The notes under the pieces are model-generated. The model had not been told where the DNA came from and did no database searches. It worked only from the letters and a program-made list of their open reading frames with translations. Shown here piece after piece: positions 1 to 11,547 of a DNA stretch of 64,000 nucleotides. A program made the translations under genes and the position numbers. The stretch is from NCBI RefSeq assembly GCF_019649055.1, contig NW_026570235.1:1550001-1614000 (forward strand), given 5' to 3'. The DNA comes from Paramacrobiotus metropolitanus (Eukaryota > Tardigrada > Eutardigrada > Parachela > Macrobiotidae). The stretch's first letter is position 1. Each line of letters opens with the position of its first letter.

Positions 1-25
1 AAAACATTTAATTAGTTTATCTAAC

Positions 26-1978
26 CTGGTTGCAACGATGCCAAGGCTGCCAACAAATCATAGTCAATAATTGGTTCGCCTTCATGGACAGGCTCCCATC
101 CAACCGGCGGTGAAGCAGGTGGACTAATTAGAAACTGTTTGTCTAGTGGTGGCAACTCGAGGTGGTCAGAGTTACGACGGCCAAGTAACAAATCCTGGAA
201 AACACATCAACACGTTATGCATACGATCACAACGTTCAGTCTAGACATGTCACCTCTTACCCTGAAATAATAGCATTTCAAAGTTCGGCTTCCAAAGTGA
301 CGATCATGAAGTTCTTGTTTTGCTACGCAGGCAGTAGCAACAGAATCCATGTCGATTCGCGCTCGGCAGAAGTTTTTGAAATAATAAATTTTGGCTTCCG
401 GGTCATATTTTCGAATTTCGTTCTCAAACAGATCCTACAAATAATACTCATTAAATAGACACCAAGAAAGGCACATTATAAAACTATTAACTAAACAACA
501 TTTCCCTTTTATAATATGATTAAGCATACCCAGAATTTTCAATGTTTAACCGCTCAAACTACCACCCTACTAATAGTAATTACGGCAGGAACAATTCAGT
601 ATGAGCCACCAAATACAACATGAGAATTTTAATTCTGATCAACCAGTCCTACTTTTTTACGCTGTTAGTGTTTACATCAGCGGTATTTTCAGCGTTGCTA
701 GCAAGGGAATAACGGTCTGAAAACAGTTAATTCCCTACGCAGAATCTTAAACTCTTCTACGCAAAACTGGTCACACGGCCAAAATTAATTGACCGCACCT
801 TAAGCAATTCATTTACACCATTTAATTATGCCCAACCGGATGTTGTTTCGTCCCGTACATGAAGGGATTAATCGAATTTCACCCCAGGGAACAGGAAGAG
901 CGCAGACACATCTACTGGGACATGTAACCGTAAACGCTGCCAATCGCCCACAACACATGTAACGATGCCTACATGTGCATCAGTGTGACGACAAAACACC
1001 AGTAAGTGCGCTTCTTGTGACGCCGCACTGTTTACGTTCTTCTGTAAACGGAAACCAGGCTCGTTATCGGTTCACGTCCCAAACTTCCGCTAAACGACAA
1101 TTTTATACGCATATTTTCTCACGATGAGCCTCAGTGATGGGAAGGGCAAGCTGATACCAGACGCTCCCCATGATGGAAGGTTACAGTGGTAACTCCTTGT
1201 AATTTTGTGTAAAGACTATGGAACAATTAAAAAGCTAACACGTCGCCCGGAAAAAAAAAACATTCTATCTTAACAATATGTTACAATAACCCAAAATTGA
1301 TTTCGTCCTAAATGTTTCGTGTTGAATTTTTGACCGACACTTGTTTCATTGTCAACAATTCGTAATATGATTGCAGACAGAAAGATATCATTCTAAACAA
1401 CTAGCCGAATAAAGCAATCGCAAAGTACGGCTGTGTTTGTGGAAAACCATTACCGTCAAACTTTCACTGCACACTGTGCAGTATAGATAAATTTAAAAAA
1501 ATATAGACAAACCTCTTGTTATTGAAGTTATTCTGAACCATAATGACAAATTCTGCCGTTACTTACATTTATTATTACCAATTAACGATCGTTACAATTT
1601 CAGTAAAACAGATTAGAGTCGACTTTGTCACTTGTATACGAAATTACTACGAGTCTACGACTGTACGATACGGGCTCCGAAACTATGCTCGATTTCCAAA
1701 AATTGACGGAAGTCGACATTAGCTGATTAGCAGAAACGTACCATCAAATCGCGATCACAGAAGATAGCGGGATCCATGTGGGCAACCAACAGCTGGCTGG
1801 TGGGATCACCAGAATCACCCGACCATGAGTTGCTGGACGCTGAAGAATCTTCAGAAATGTCAGAATCCATGGAGCCCGTTGAGCCCTGTTTACTCAGTTC
1901 CTTCCTCTTCGTCCCCTTCGATATGCGCGCATTTTCCATCATCTCGTCTAAAGTGCTTTCTGTGCCTGCCATTACCAT
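26..1978 (-). CDS. RCAN: Calcipressin (regulator of calcineurin), 3' end beyond window
   Basis: Calcipressins bind the phosphatase calcineurin and tune its activity in calcium signalling. Three minus-strand exons join in phase: 1978-1742 (79 codons), 434-261 (58 codons) and 194-26. The last ends in phase 1 before a GTTAG donor, so at least one more exon lies outside the window. The first exon has a Ser/Asp-rich leader followed by the start of the RNP-like fold ([10 protein letters not shown]). The second holds the [13 protein letters not shown] and TLKCYYF strands. The third contains the family signature [13 protein letters not shown], the SP-repeat that is phosphorylated and contacts calcineurin, followed by [13 protein letters not shown]. 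The start could be M1 or M3 of the first exon. Intron 1 (435-1741, 1.3 kb) shows no further exon. Identity is firm; the C-terminal calcineurin-docking motifs are not visible here. Confidence 0.93.
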
Positions 1979-3059
1979 TCCGTCGTATAACAGAACGGTT
2001 CACACAACCAACGAAAAACTAAACGGAATTAACGGGAAGGTAACGGATCGTCTCCTAAAGCGCTCTAAAGCGTTCAGATTTTATCAAGGGGGAATATTCC
2101 TCACGGGAAAGATAGTGGAAGATATTCCTCACGGTAACAAGGCTTCCGAGTGATGGTATAAGAAGACAACCTGACAAGCGATAGAAGATGTGCAATCAGA
2201 ATCGGCGCTGATATTCACTTCTCAGCTACAGCCTAGTCCGAATTTTTAAAGCCAAGGAAGATCATTAAATGGAACGCGCAATCTCTTGCGACCACCGTTT
2301 ATAACATTTCAACGAAAACCATTGGGAATGTCATACGCCAGACGAAGAACGATTCATAACCGGATGACGCATCCATCGGTAACCATGGTTATAGCGACCC
2401 GATTGGATGAATGTCCTTACGTCACAGGCCGGCCCCCAATGGGCTTCCGCCCCGTTTAGTCGTCCGTTTAAAACTAATAAAGTGTTACGAATTATTGAAT
2501 TCTGTTCCGGTTGCGTCATTTGCATTCCGAGACAGGTAAACAGCGAAAGTACATTTTTAGATTAATAAAGGGGCCTATCAGAGCTTCCCTAATCAACTGT
2601 ATACCGCAATAAGCGGAATTCAGAAATGCTGCGCAAATTCACTAGTCAGTAAATGAGCCGCCAACGCACATATCCGAGTAAACAAAAGGAAGAATCACCA
2701 TGCTTAGTATACAAGATGCGAGGCTTTCACCAGAAGCGGATCTTGTCAATCTGAATTCTTGTTTACGCCTCGATTGTGACTTTGTGAACCTCTGTACCAA
2801 TTAACGAACCCTACAATTTCTTATCAATAGAACGTCCGATTTTAAAAGTAAGATCCGGACCGCACCAAATTCCGTTAACGGAGATATCACTTTATGCACT
2901 AACTTCCGCAGCAACACCGCAGACGACTCATGCGGATAATCTCCCGACCAAAAAGGATGGACTGCTATTTAATAAGAATGAGAAAATATCAGGAAAGTAC
3001 AAAACACCTAATTAAAGCCACAGCTCTGGCACGAGAAATTCCACAACGGAATTCAGGTT
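1979..3059. other. Intergenic, calcipressin promoter side and NUDC 3' side
   Basis: No coding exon or repeat is supported here. The right part should hold the NUDC 3' untranslated region (minus strand); an ATTAAA-type poly(A) hexamer reads on the minus strand near 2968. The left part should contain the calcipressin promoter. Confidence 0.5.
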
Positions 3060-5094
3060 TTAGGAAAACTTGGCTTTCGAAAAATCCATTTCGGGGTGTT
3101 GCTCCATGAACCTACAACGTCGTACACAACATAAATCACGCAATCGCAAACCAAAATAATTGAATTATCAGACCACTATGAATTAAACCCGATGATCCAA
3201 GCAAAAAACGCAAACAACACTCACTTCTTCAAAAGATCCTGCTTTTTCTGGTCTTCCGATGTCGGCAAACCGAGTTCTTTCTGGCGCTGGTCATACATCA
3301 TTTTTTCAACAAAAGGCCTCGTATCCGCATCCAGATCGCCCAGTTTGGACGGCTCGGGACTGACTTTTTTGGTGTTAATCAGGGGATCACTGGTGACAAG
3401 CTGGTCCCACCATTCCATCTTGTTAATTTTTTCGAGTGTCAAATGGATGCCGCTTTTGCCTTCAAGAAACCACGTACATTCTTCCACTTTTACTCGATGC
3501 GGAAGATCACCGTCAATGATCGGTGTCTGGCCTTTCACGCCAACACGGAGATGCTGCAACAAGTAAGAATATGTCCACGCAAACAAACAATGGAACAATG
3601 GCAACGCTATATGGCTGCTGTTGACTACCTGCTGCTCGAATACAACCACAATATCACTGCTTTTCAGTCGGAGGTTAGGGGCAACTTTCAAAGGAACATC
3701 CAACTAAAAACAAACCAGAAAGTGAATCATATGACCCATATCCATCGGCATGCGGTAAAGCCAGATCTTTCGAAGAGTCCGCACTACAACTCAGTTTTTA
3801 GTATCCACCTACCTCAATTTCGGAAAGTGATTGTCCCCAACGATAATTCGGTAAGTCGCAGCCGTTTGCGGCATTAGGAGGAACCTTTCCTTTGGCGTCC
3901 TCATCCTCTTCTTCCTCTGTCTACACAGATAAAAATTCAATGCATCCAATGCATCACATTATCGATCTTTAAAAACGGTAATTCGCAATTTGTCAGGGGA
4001 TTGTAATCATTGTATTAATATTCAACTCGCACGCCGCTTTTGCAAAACGGTTCTAAATTCCATCAGCAGACGTCAATACACCAGTGACTACTACTCGTAG
4101 CACAAATAATCTAATCCTATTACAGAAAATATAGTCTGAATCGGCCCAAAACGCACTATCTTTCTTACAAATTTTAATTATTAACCTCTTTCTATTGCAA
4201 AAGAAATTCCACTACAAAACAAAACAAAGCTACGGTATGACGGTAAAAACGCTACGTCATCGTCAGGGTTGCCGCAGCATGGCAGCAGTAAACTTAAACC
4301 ATCACTCATCACTGTTATACACTTCTCAATACGAATAAAAAAGCAATTCATTACTAATTTTTCAGTATACGATCCAAACAAGCCAGTGCGCTGAGCTCGT
4401 TTTCCTTTGCGTAATTTTACCCAAAATTTGCAATGTCCGATAAGTACAAAATTTCGATGTATCGTAAATTTCGCTATAACCCGTAACGATGAGGCTTACT
4501 TTGGTTGCATCTCCTTTGGCTTGGTCGTTCGCTACCGGCGAAACAGGTGTCCCGGACGGCTTGTTCTTTTCCGCATCAATTTCTTTCTGCAGCTTTTCAG
4601 CTTCCTCGTCCGTTAATTCTTGAATGCGCGGTTCATTAGCCTGCATGGCCGTTTTGGCGTCCTGTTCGCGTTCCTTGGCTTTCTTCTCCTCTTGCTTCTT
4701 TTGTCGTGTTTCGCGATCTTTTTGCGCAGCCTCCTTCACGCCAACAGCTGATTTCTCATGTTTCCGAAAGGCACCAAGTACCAGCTAATAGTAAAATGCA
4801 GTTTACTATAACAGAAAAGGATCGGAAAGGGGTTTCATCAGGGGGCAAACCTTCTCCGCGGCTCCAGGACCTCCGCCTGTGTAGAAATCAGTTTTTCGGG
4901 CTAAAAACCCGAAAATCGTATCCAAAAGCTACGAAGAAAACCATAACCCATTCGAGCTAACGAAATTCAGAAGTTCACCGAAGGAACTCTGATTTACGAT
5001 CATGATAAATAGTTACCTCAGGAACCCCGCCAGGATGCTGCTGAGCCATGGCAAACAGCATCCCGTCGAACTGGGCTGACTTATCCTCCGCCAT
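3060..5094 (-). CDS. NUDC: Nuclear distribution protein NudC
   Basis: NudC is a cytosolic co-chaperone that works with dynein/LIS1 and Hsp90 in nuclear migration and mitosis. Seven minus-strand exons join in frame: 5094-5017, 4928-4851, 4784-4500, 3920-3813, 3703-3629, 3553-3225 and 3111-3060. They give about 334 residues, close to vertebrate NudC (331). The N-terminal [15 protein letters not shown] and KTDFYTGG segments match the NudC N domain. Next comes a charged coiled coil (roughly residues 60-125), then an acidic linker. The CS/p23-like domain starts at [17 protein letters not shown] and includes HLRVGVKGQ and [11 protein letters not shown]. The tail [11 protein letters not shown]...[16 protein letters not shown] and [15 protein letters not shown] is nearly invariant in the family. 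Two of the introns are only 75-110 bp. The gene is complete. Confidence 0.97.
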
Positions 5095-5391
5095 GCCAAT
5101 AAATTAATAAAAGGATAAGAAAATCGCAGTCACAACAAGGCGGTACCAAGATAGTGCAATGAAAGTTTCAAGACTTATTTCTTTCAAACTATTTTTTTAA
5201 AGGTACAAAACGCCACACGGTGAACCAAATTGGTTCTTGTCAGTTTTTCTCGGGAAACACTGAAACAGCAGCAAATCATTGTGACTGTGGACTGTGAAGT
5301 CAGAAACCCATAAAAATATCCATACGTCCACACGCAGCAGGTTGCCGTAGCGACTCGTACAATGTAAAGGAATCTCGTTCCTCCATCAGAA

Positions 5392-6272
5392 GTTAGAACT
5401 AGTGCCCTGCAACGGAGTCGAAAACTTCGTCCAGTCCGATCCGAACTAATAAATTTTTCTCCGAACCCAGTCCGACTCCGAATTTTCAAAATCATACTCC
5501 GACCACTCCGATCCGTAAATATTTTTTACAAATCCGAATCCAGTCCGATCCGCTCCGAAAATTTTTGTCATATTTATTTTTTGTCCCATTCCAGAAAAAT
5601 CTATAATACATACCTATAATATCCGCTGCAACAATTAAAGATAGCGCACGCCAAGTTGTCATCAAAATTTTCAATTTTCAAAATCTTCAGAACGTTTATT
5701 TAATTTTTATGTAATCTCCATTCTCCGTATAAATTTTGCGTCGTTTTAGCCATAGATTGCTCATACCTGGGCGTTTTTCGAGTTGCGAGTTCCGAAAATT
5801 TCGGTAATTTTGCCATCGCAAAAACCACAGTTGCTTTCACGTGTTAGTGGCATCTCCTTTAGTTCTCAACAAAAAAACTCATAAAGTTGTACCTAATTCA
5901 GGTTTCTTTTTTTTGATTGAACAAGCTTCGCCTCTAACAAATGGCACAGTAACTGAAGTTAACGTAATAGAAGTAGCTATGTTCAGTGCTTTACTGAGTC
6001 ACACTAAAGCCTCGCGCGGAGCGCGAAGCTGACGATGCATTTTGTCCTAAAAATTATAGAAATTCTATAAAAATTATTTGAAAATACAATTTTATTTCGG
6101 ATAATTCGGATTCCTAATTACATCCGAATCCGATCCATTCAGGCAAGCCTAAACTCCGAAACCACTCCGATCCGAATTTTTTTAAAACAAATCCGTCCAA
6201 TCCGCTCCGAAAATCGGAGTGGATTCGGAGCGGTTCGGATTTACCAATCCGTTGCAGGGCTCTAGTTAGAAC
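5392..6272. mobile_element. Non-autonomous hAT-like element (MITE) with 8-bp target duplication
   Basis: The element runs from 5400 to 6264 (865 bp). Its ends are inverted repeats: TAGTGCCCTGCAACGG at 5400-5415 and the complement of TAGAGCCCTGCAACGG at 6249-6264. Both sides carry the same 8 bp, GTTAGAAC (5392-5399 and 6265-6272), the target-duplication length of hAT transposases. Both subterminal zones are packed with short degenerate repeats of the form TCCGATCCG/CCGAATCC (about 5410-5560 and 6105-6245). Such zones are typical transposase-binding regions. The interior is AT-rich and holds no transposase, so it would need an enzyme supplied from elsewhere. It sits between the divergent NUDC and CENP-S genes, within about 300 bp of the NUDC start codon and about 180 bp of the CENP-S start codon. 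Confidence 0.88.
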
Positions 6273-6451
6273 AGTGCCTACTGCCTACTGGCTAAATCAG
6301 ACTCACTAAATCTTAATATTTTTAAAATCTGCATAGAATGAGTGAGACTCGTCTCAGAGTGAGAAATACTTATTTATTATTTATTATTAAAATCATCGGT
6401 TCGCGATCTTAATTGTTTTCTGATTGTTGCTCAAATTTTATTCGCAGGCCA

Positions 6452-7787
6452 ATGGCTTCGAAAGATGTGGACGAAGACGTCGAAGATAGAAACCAAGATC
6501 TTGACGACGAGACCGTATGTTTGAAAAAGCCGTTTGTACAATGCAGTTAAAGGTTTTAAAAAAAAAGTGTATGTATTCGTATATTACCATTTTCATGCGA
6601 TACATATTACATACGTAGTTATTGACTTATTTTGCAGTACTGTTTCAATCTGTTGTTCTAGCTGCTCAAGCATGCCGTGCATTATACGGTATACAAAATG
6701 TCCCAAGACTGTGGGCGACATTTCAACATGGAGTTTTCCAAATCGGTTGTAGCCACTGTCGCAGATAACGTTTTTCAGGTCTGTTAAAAGTTGAAACTCT
6801 AACGATTCTACTATGTACGTGGCACTGTAATAAATGCAGAATGATATGTACAATGATATCATGATAGAAGGTTTTGTAGTTTTACGAATTTTGAGCTAGA
6901 GTTAAAGTCTTAAAGACTTAATTAAGTCATTTACGTAATTTTGTTGTTGAATGGCAAATTATGGTATAAATTAGTGAATATAGTCTGCACGAGTATAGAT
7001 ATATAAAAATGTCATCATTGTCATGCATGTATTCTATAATTTCACAGCAATTCTGGTTTTAGACAATTCCTGCCTGGGGACGAGACCTGGAATTGTTTGC
7101 GAAGTAAGTTGTCGACAGCATTTTGTTCGCTGGATTTCACTTTTAAGTTGACTTATCGGGATTGAAATAATTGATTTAACAATTTAAACAGCGCTCAATT
7201 AATTATCGTTCACATAATGGATAATATGTCGTAGCGATTTTATTTCCAAATTTTGTCGTAACGATTTATTTTGGAACTTTTCATGGACCCGTGATCAGAG
7301 TGATAGGGTTTACATGTTAGGAAAGAAACTTATATGTAAAGACTTCCGCAGTAAACAGAGACTTAGGTTATCAGATTGTCTTATTCTGATTACAATCGTC
7401 AATCACTGATTCTGACTCGTGAGTAGGCATGCAAAACGCAAAAGCATCAATCCGGAAGATGTGCGGCTTCTCTTCCGCAACAATGCGGCCGTCTATAAGC
7501 AGCTTGGAACAATGATGGAGCACATCGACGACAGACGGGTCAAACGCGCTGAAGAACGGCAAGAAAAGCGGAAGCGTAAGAAGACGGAAAACGCTGGAAA
7601 GGATGGGAGTGTGAGCTTAAAAAAGTCAAAATCCGGCAGCAGCACTTCGAAAAATTCCGACGATGTCATTCCGATAAGCCGGAAAGCCGCGGACGAGGAT
7701 ATTGAGACGATTCCGAGTACGAGTAATAAGGCTCAAGTCGCTGATCTGGACGCGCGATTTGAAAATGATTTTGATGATTTTTTCTGA
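6452..7787 (+). CDS. CENPS: Centromere protein S / MHF1 histone-fold protein
   Basis: CENP-S pairs with CENP-X in a histone-fold tetramer that acts at kinetochores and, as MHF, with FANCM at stalled forks. Exons 6452-6514, 6662-6778, 7063-7103 and 7427-7787 join in phase to give 193 residues. After an acidic 21-residue leader, the histone fold runs from LLKHAVHYTVYK (residue 22) through FSKSVVATVADNVFQ and DLELFAKHAKRKSINPEDVRLLFRNN to about residue 110. The HAKRxxINxEDVxLL block is the family signature. The C-terminus is a long basic/acidic tail (EERQEKRKRKK), longer than in the vertebrate protein. The start codon lies just after an apparent acceptor (TTCGCAG), so a 5' untranslated exon is likely. 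A possible poly(A) signal AATAAA is at 8003. Confidence 0.93.
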
Positions 7788-8414
7788 TAGGTATCTTGTT
7801 TCTTTATTTTATTGCGATGTTTTGGTGAACCGTCGTAGCTAATTGTAAGAACGTTCTTTTTTTGTCAAGCACATTCTGTACTGTACCGGCTCGTGCTTGT
7901 CGGTGTGAACTCTAATGGACTGTAACAGGCTGATTTTTGTGCTCTCCCGTTGTTTTGCAAAGCCGAATGTTTGCGGCAAAACAGTACAACCCCGAACCCT
8001 TTAATAAAACACTTATTATTATTTATTACATTGTTAAAACAGCAACAAACCAGCAACTAATACCGATAGACACTAGAAACGGAGGGATCCAATCAACTGT
8101 GTGCGATTTTGGATGGTGTATCGTTTCAGGGATTTTATTGGCTGATGGTTACAAGACGACCAATCAAAAATGTGCTCTAACAGGCCGTTGCAGGTTGTTG
8201 CTCTAACCGACAAAAGTGACTACTGCATCGTGAAACTGAAACTAAATTTTGTGCATTTGTCATTTGGTTCTTTAGATAGTCAAAACTCAAACGATTTTCT
8301 TCGTCTTATGTTTTAATTTTACAGTAGTTGTACTCTTTTAATGGTCCTCTAGTCTTCTATTTGTTTTTCAGAATTATCCCACGAATTTTTTCCTACATAC
8401 AATACGAAACAACA
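7788..8414. other. Intergenic between CENP-S and RHAMM-like gene
   Basis: This 0.63-kb stretch holds the presumed CENP-S 3' end (AATAAA at 8003-8008) and the promoter/5' leader of the next gene. I see no convincing exon or repeat. Confidence 0.5.
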
Positions 8415-11400
8415 ATGACATCTTTTCCCAAAGCGGAAGTAAAGCGCTGTTTCGATTTTGTGGGTACGTTAACGAATGCAATTTATTTTATTTTTATAGG
8501 AATTTCTTTGAAGGTTAAAGAACGAATGTCGATTAGTCTTTTCAAGCGGTAACAGAAGAATTTCTTTGTTTTCAGTGGGAAAAGATTATCCTGGACCCGG
8601 TCACTACAACCCCAGCAATCCCGATCATGTTGCTCGAATGTCTTCGTTCGCGAAAACCCCGCGCGACGTTTCCTTCTCCAATGAGTCCATCTATCTGACA
8701 CCCATGTCAAAAGGTAAGTGGTATCTTGTACCTTTTTGTGCCCTCAAAATCTAGTAGATTTACGTAAAAACATACCTATCCGCGATTATGAATGTGAACT
8801 GAAATTCTTTAGATAATCATCATAATCACAAAGAATCGAATAAAAAGGCCACAACAAGGCTTTGTAAGCAGTTTCATAAGCCTCAAGGACCTGCAAAGCT
8901 GTCATTTGCGGTGGATAACAGTAAAGAAAAAGCTTCCAACCGAGATGGAAATCAGCACGAACGGGACCTGATGGTTTTGGAACAAAATTTCCTCAGTCGC
9001 GAAAGTGAGTTGACGCGGAAAATTGTTGAACTACAGGCTGATCTGGAAATGGAAAAGAATAATAGCAATGTTCTGCGGGCTGATTGTGCTGAACTGGCAG
9101 CTTTGAAAGGAGAACTTCAACGACGCGAACAAAATCTGAATGAAGAATTTACAGAGCTGCGCGCTGCTTCGGAATCGAAAAATCAGGAATCAGCCTGTAT
9201 TTTGAAAGAAATGGAGAAACTAAAAGGGCTTGAACAAAATTTCCTCACTCGCGAAAGTGAGATGACGCGGAAAATTAGTGAACTACAAGCTGATCTGGAA
9301 ATTGAAAAGAATAATAGCAGTGTTCTGCGGGCTGATTGTGCTGAACTGGCAGCTTTGAAAGGGGAACTTCAACGACGCGAACAAGATCTGAATGAAGAAA
9401 TCACTCAGCTGCGCGCAGCTTCGGAATCGAAAAATACGGAATCAGCCTGTATTCTGAAAGAAATGGAGAAACTGAAAGGGCTTGAACTAAATTTTCTCAG
9501 TCGCGAAAGTGAGTTAACACGGAAAATCGCTGAACTACAGGCTGATCTGGAAATGGAAAAGAATAATAGCAATGTTCTGCGGGCTGATTGTGCTGAACTG
9601 GCAGCTTTGAAAGGAGAACTTCAACGACGCGAACAAAATCTTATAGTTTCGGAACAAAATTTCCTCAGTCGGGAAAGTGAATTAACGCGGAAAACTGTTG
9701 AGCTACAGGCTGATCTGGAAGTGGAAAAGAATAATAGCAGTGTTCTGCGGGCTGATTGTGCTGAACTGGCAGCTTTGAAAGGGGAACTTCAACGACGCGA
9801 ACAAGATCTGAATGAAGAAATCACTCAGCTGCGCGCGGCTTCGGAATTGAAAAATACGGAATCAGCCTGTATTTTGAAAGAATTGGAGAAACTGAAAGGG
9901 TTTGAACAAAATTTCCTCACTCGCGAAAGTGAGTTAACGCGGAAAATTGTTGAACTACAGGCTGATCTGGAAATGGAAAAGAATAATAGCAATGTTCTGC
10001 GGGCTGATTGTGCTGAACTGGCAGCTTTGAAAGGAGAACTTCAACGACGCGAACAAAATCTGAACGAAGAAATTACAGAGCTGCGCGCGGCTTCGGAATT
10101 GAAAAATACGGAATCAGCCTGTATTTTGAAGGAAATGGAGAAACTGAAAGAGTTTGAACTAAATTTCCTCAAGCGCGAAAGTGAGTTGACGCGGAAAATT
10201 GTTGAACTGCAGGCTGATCTGGAAGTGGAAAAGAATAACAGCAATGTTTTGCGGGCTGAGTGTGCTGAACTGGCAACTTTAAAAGGGGAACTTCAACGAC
10301 GCGAACAAGATCATATAGTTTCGGAACAAAATTTCCTCAGTCGGGAAAGTGAATTAACGCGGAAAACTGTTGAATTAAAGGCTGATCTGGAAATGGAAAA
10401 GAATAACAGCAATGTTCTGCGGGCTGATTGTGCAGCTTTGAAAGGGGAACTTCAACGACGCGAACAAGATCTGAATGAAGAAATTACAGAGCTGCGCGCG
10501 GCTTCGGAATCGAAAAATACGGAATCAGCCTGTATTTTAAAGGAAATGGAGAAACTGAAATGGTTTGCTGCTTCGTTTGGAAAATACATGGACGACAAAA
10601 CATCGACAGTTGGTCAGCAGATCGACAGTGCAACGTTCTACTGCGACAGCTTAACAGAAAAAGTTGCTCGCCTGAAGTCCTTAGTTTACGTGAAAGCTCA
10701 GCATGCCGATGAGAGGAAGAAAGAGAAGGAGAATCTGAAAAACGTTCTGGTTCCGCTAAATGTGAAATCGAAAGGACTGACAAAGGAAATGGGAACATTG
10801 CTGGCGAAAATTGGTGACGCTGAGAAACGCAAAAGTGGTTTGGAAGTTGAACGCCGCCGGTAATATTGCAGAAATAAGTAATATGATTTTAAATCGTATC
10901 ATTTCACCAATCTTTCCGCCACCGATTTGTGCCATCATTCGTCTTGATCAAAGATTGTATGAGGTATAGTTATGATCTTTTGTACAAACATCGAATATTT
11001 TAGGCTGCAACAGGACAGTCAGGGATTGAATTATCGATTGAAAGCAGTTCAAGAGTAAGTTTTTGATTTCTCTATTAATCATTAACCTTTGTTAATTGAA
11101 TAGGAGAATGTTTAACTGATCGCTAACTATGACATGCTGAATTTTAGGAACCGTTCTCATATCAAGGCAAAGGAATCCAAAATGTTGTCTGAACTACAGT
11201 CTTTTCAAGAAGGGCGTAATCACATGCATGAATACCTGAATAGCAAGAAAACAGCTGTCATCGCTTTGCTGAACATTCATAAGCCAGGACAATCCTTCCA
11301 TGAAAGCGTTTTGTCGGTTGCCAAACAATATGGAGAGCAAGTTGGCCACAAGAACCCGAGCCAAAATTTGCGACGATCTACGTTTTATGCTGTGGAAAAT

Positions 11401-11547
11401 GTCAAGATGAAAGAGGTTACCTTTTTGATTTCTGTGTACACCTTCTTTTCGATTGAGAATGGACAATATCGGAATTGTTTTTAGGAAAATGCTCTCGCTA
11501 AAGCGGAAATTGACCGGATGGAGGCGGAACTGCGCAAGCTCAAGTAG
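8415..11547 (+). CDS. HMMR: RHAMM/HMMR-like coiled-coil spindle protein
   Basis: RHAMM-family proteins are long coiled coils that bind microtubules, centrosomes and, in vertebrates, hyaluronan. Six exons join in phase: 8415-8463, 8576-8713, 8813-10859, 11004-11054, 11148-11415 and 11485-11547, giving about 871 residues. The N-terminus MTSFPKAEVKRCFD matches the RHAMM start (MSFPKAPLKRFND). It is followed by PGPGHYNP, a PGPGxY motif also seen in SHIPPO-type microtubule proteins. Exon 3 (2047 bp) encodes a continuous coiled coil dominated by seven tandem units. The C-terminal part (YGEQVGHKNPSQ ... ENVKMKEENALAKAEIDRMEAELRKLK) resembles the vertebrate RHAMM end ([21 protein letters not shown]). 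Coiled-coil genes are easily over-matched, but both termini agree. A poly(A) signal AATAAA is at 11862. Confidence 0.82.
8977..10563 (+). repeat. Seven-unit coding tandem repeat with higher-order structure
   Basis: Units begin at 8977, 9229, 9481, 9649, 9901, 10153 and 10321, with lengths 252, 252, 168, 252, 252, 168 and 243 bp. All are multiples of three and stay in frame. Long units encode 84 residues and short units 56, that is 3x28 and 2x28. The order long-long-short is repeated twice and begun a third time, so a 672-bp (224-residue) higher-order unit was duplicated. The short units share ELNFL at the start and an IV ending; the units after them share SEQNFL and RKTVEL. The last unit has lost 9 bp (three residues) in the AELAALKG segment. 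Confidence 0.93.

Noticed and set aside
8977-10563. Regular repeats that could suggest a satellite or CRISPR-like array
   Set aside because: The units are in frame, encode a continuous coiled coil and lack short unique spacers, so they are coding repeats of the RHAMM-like gene.
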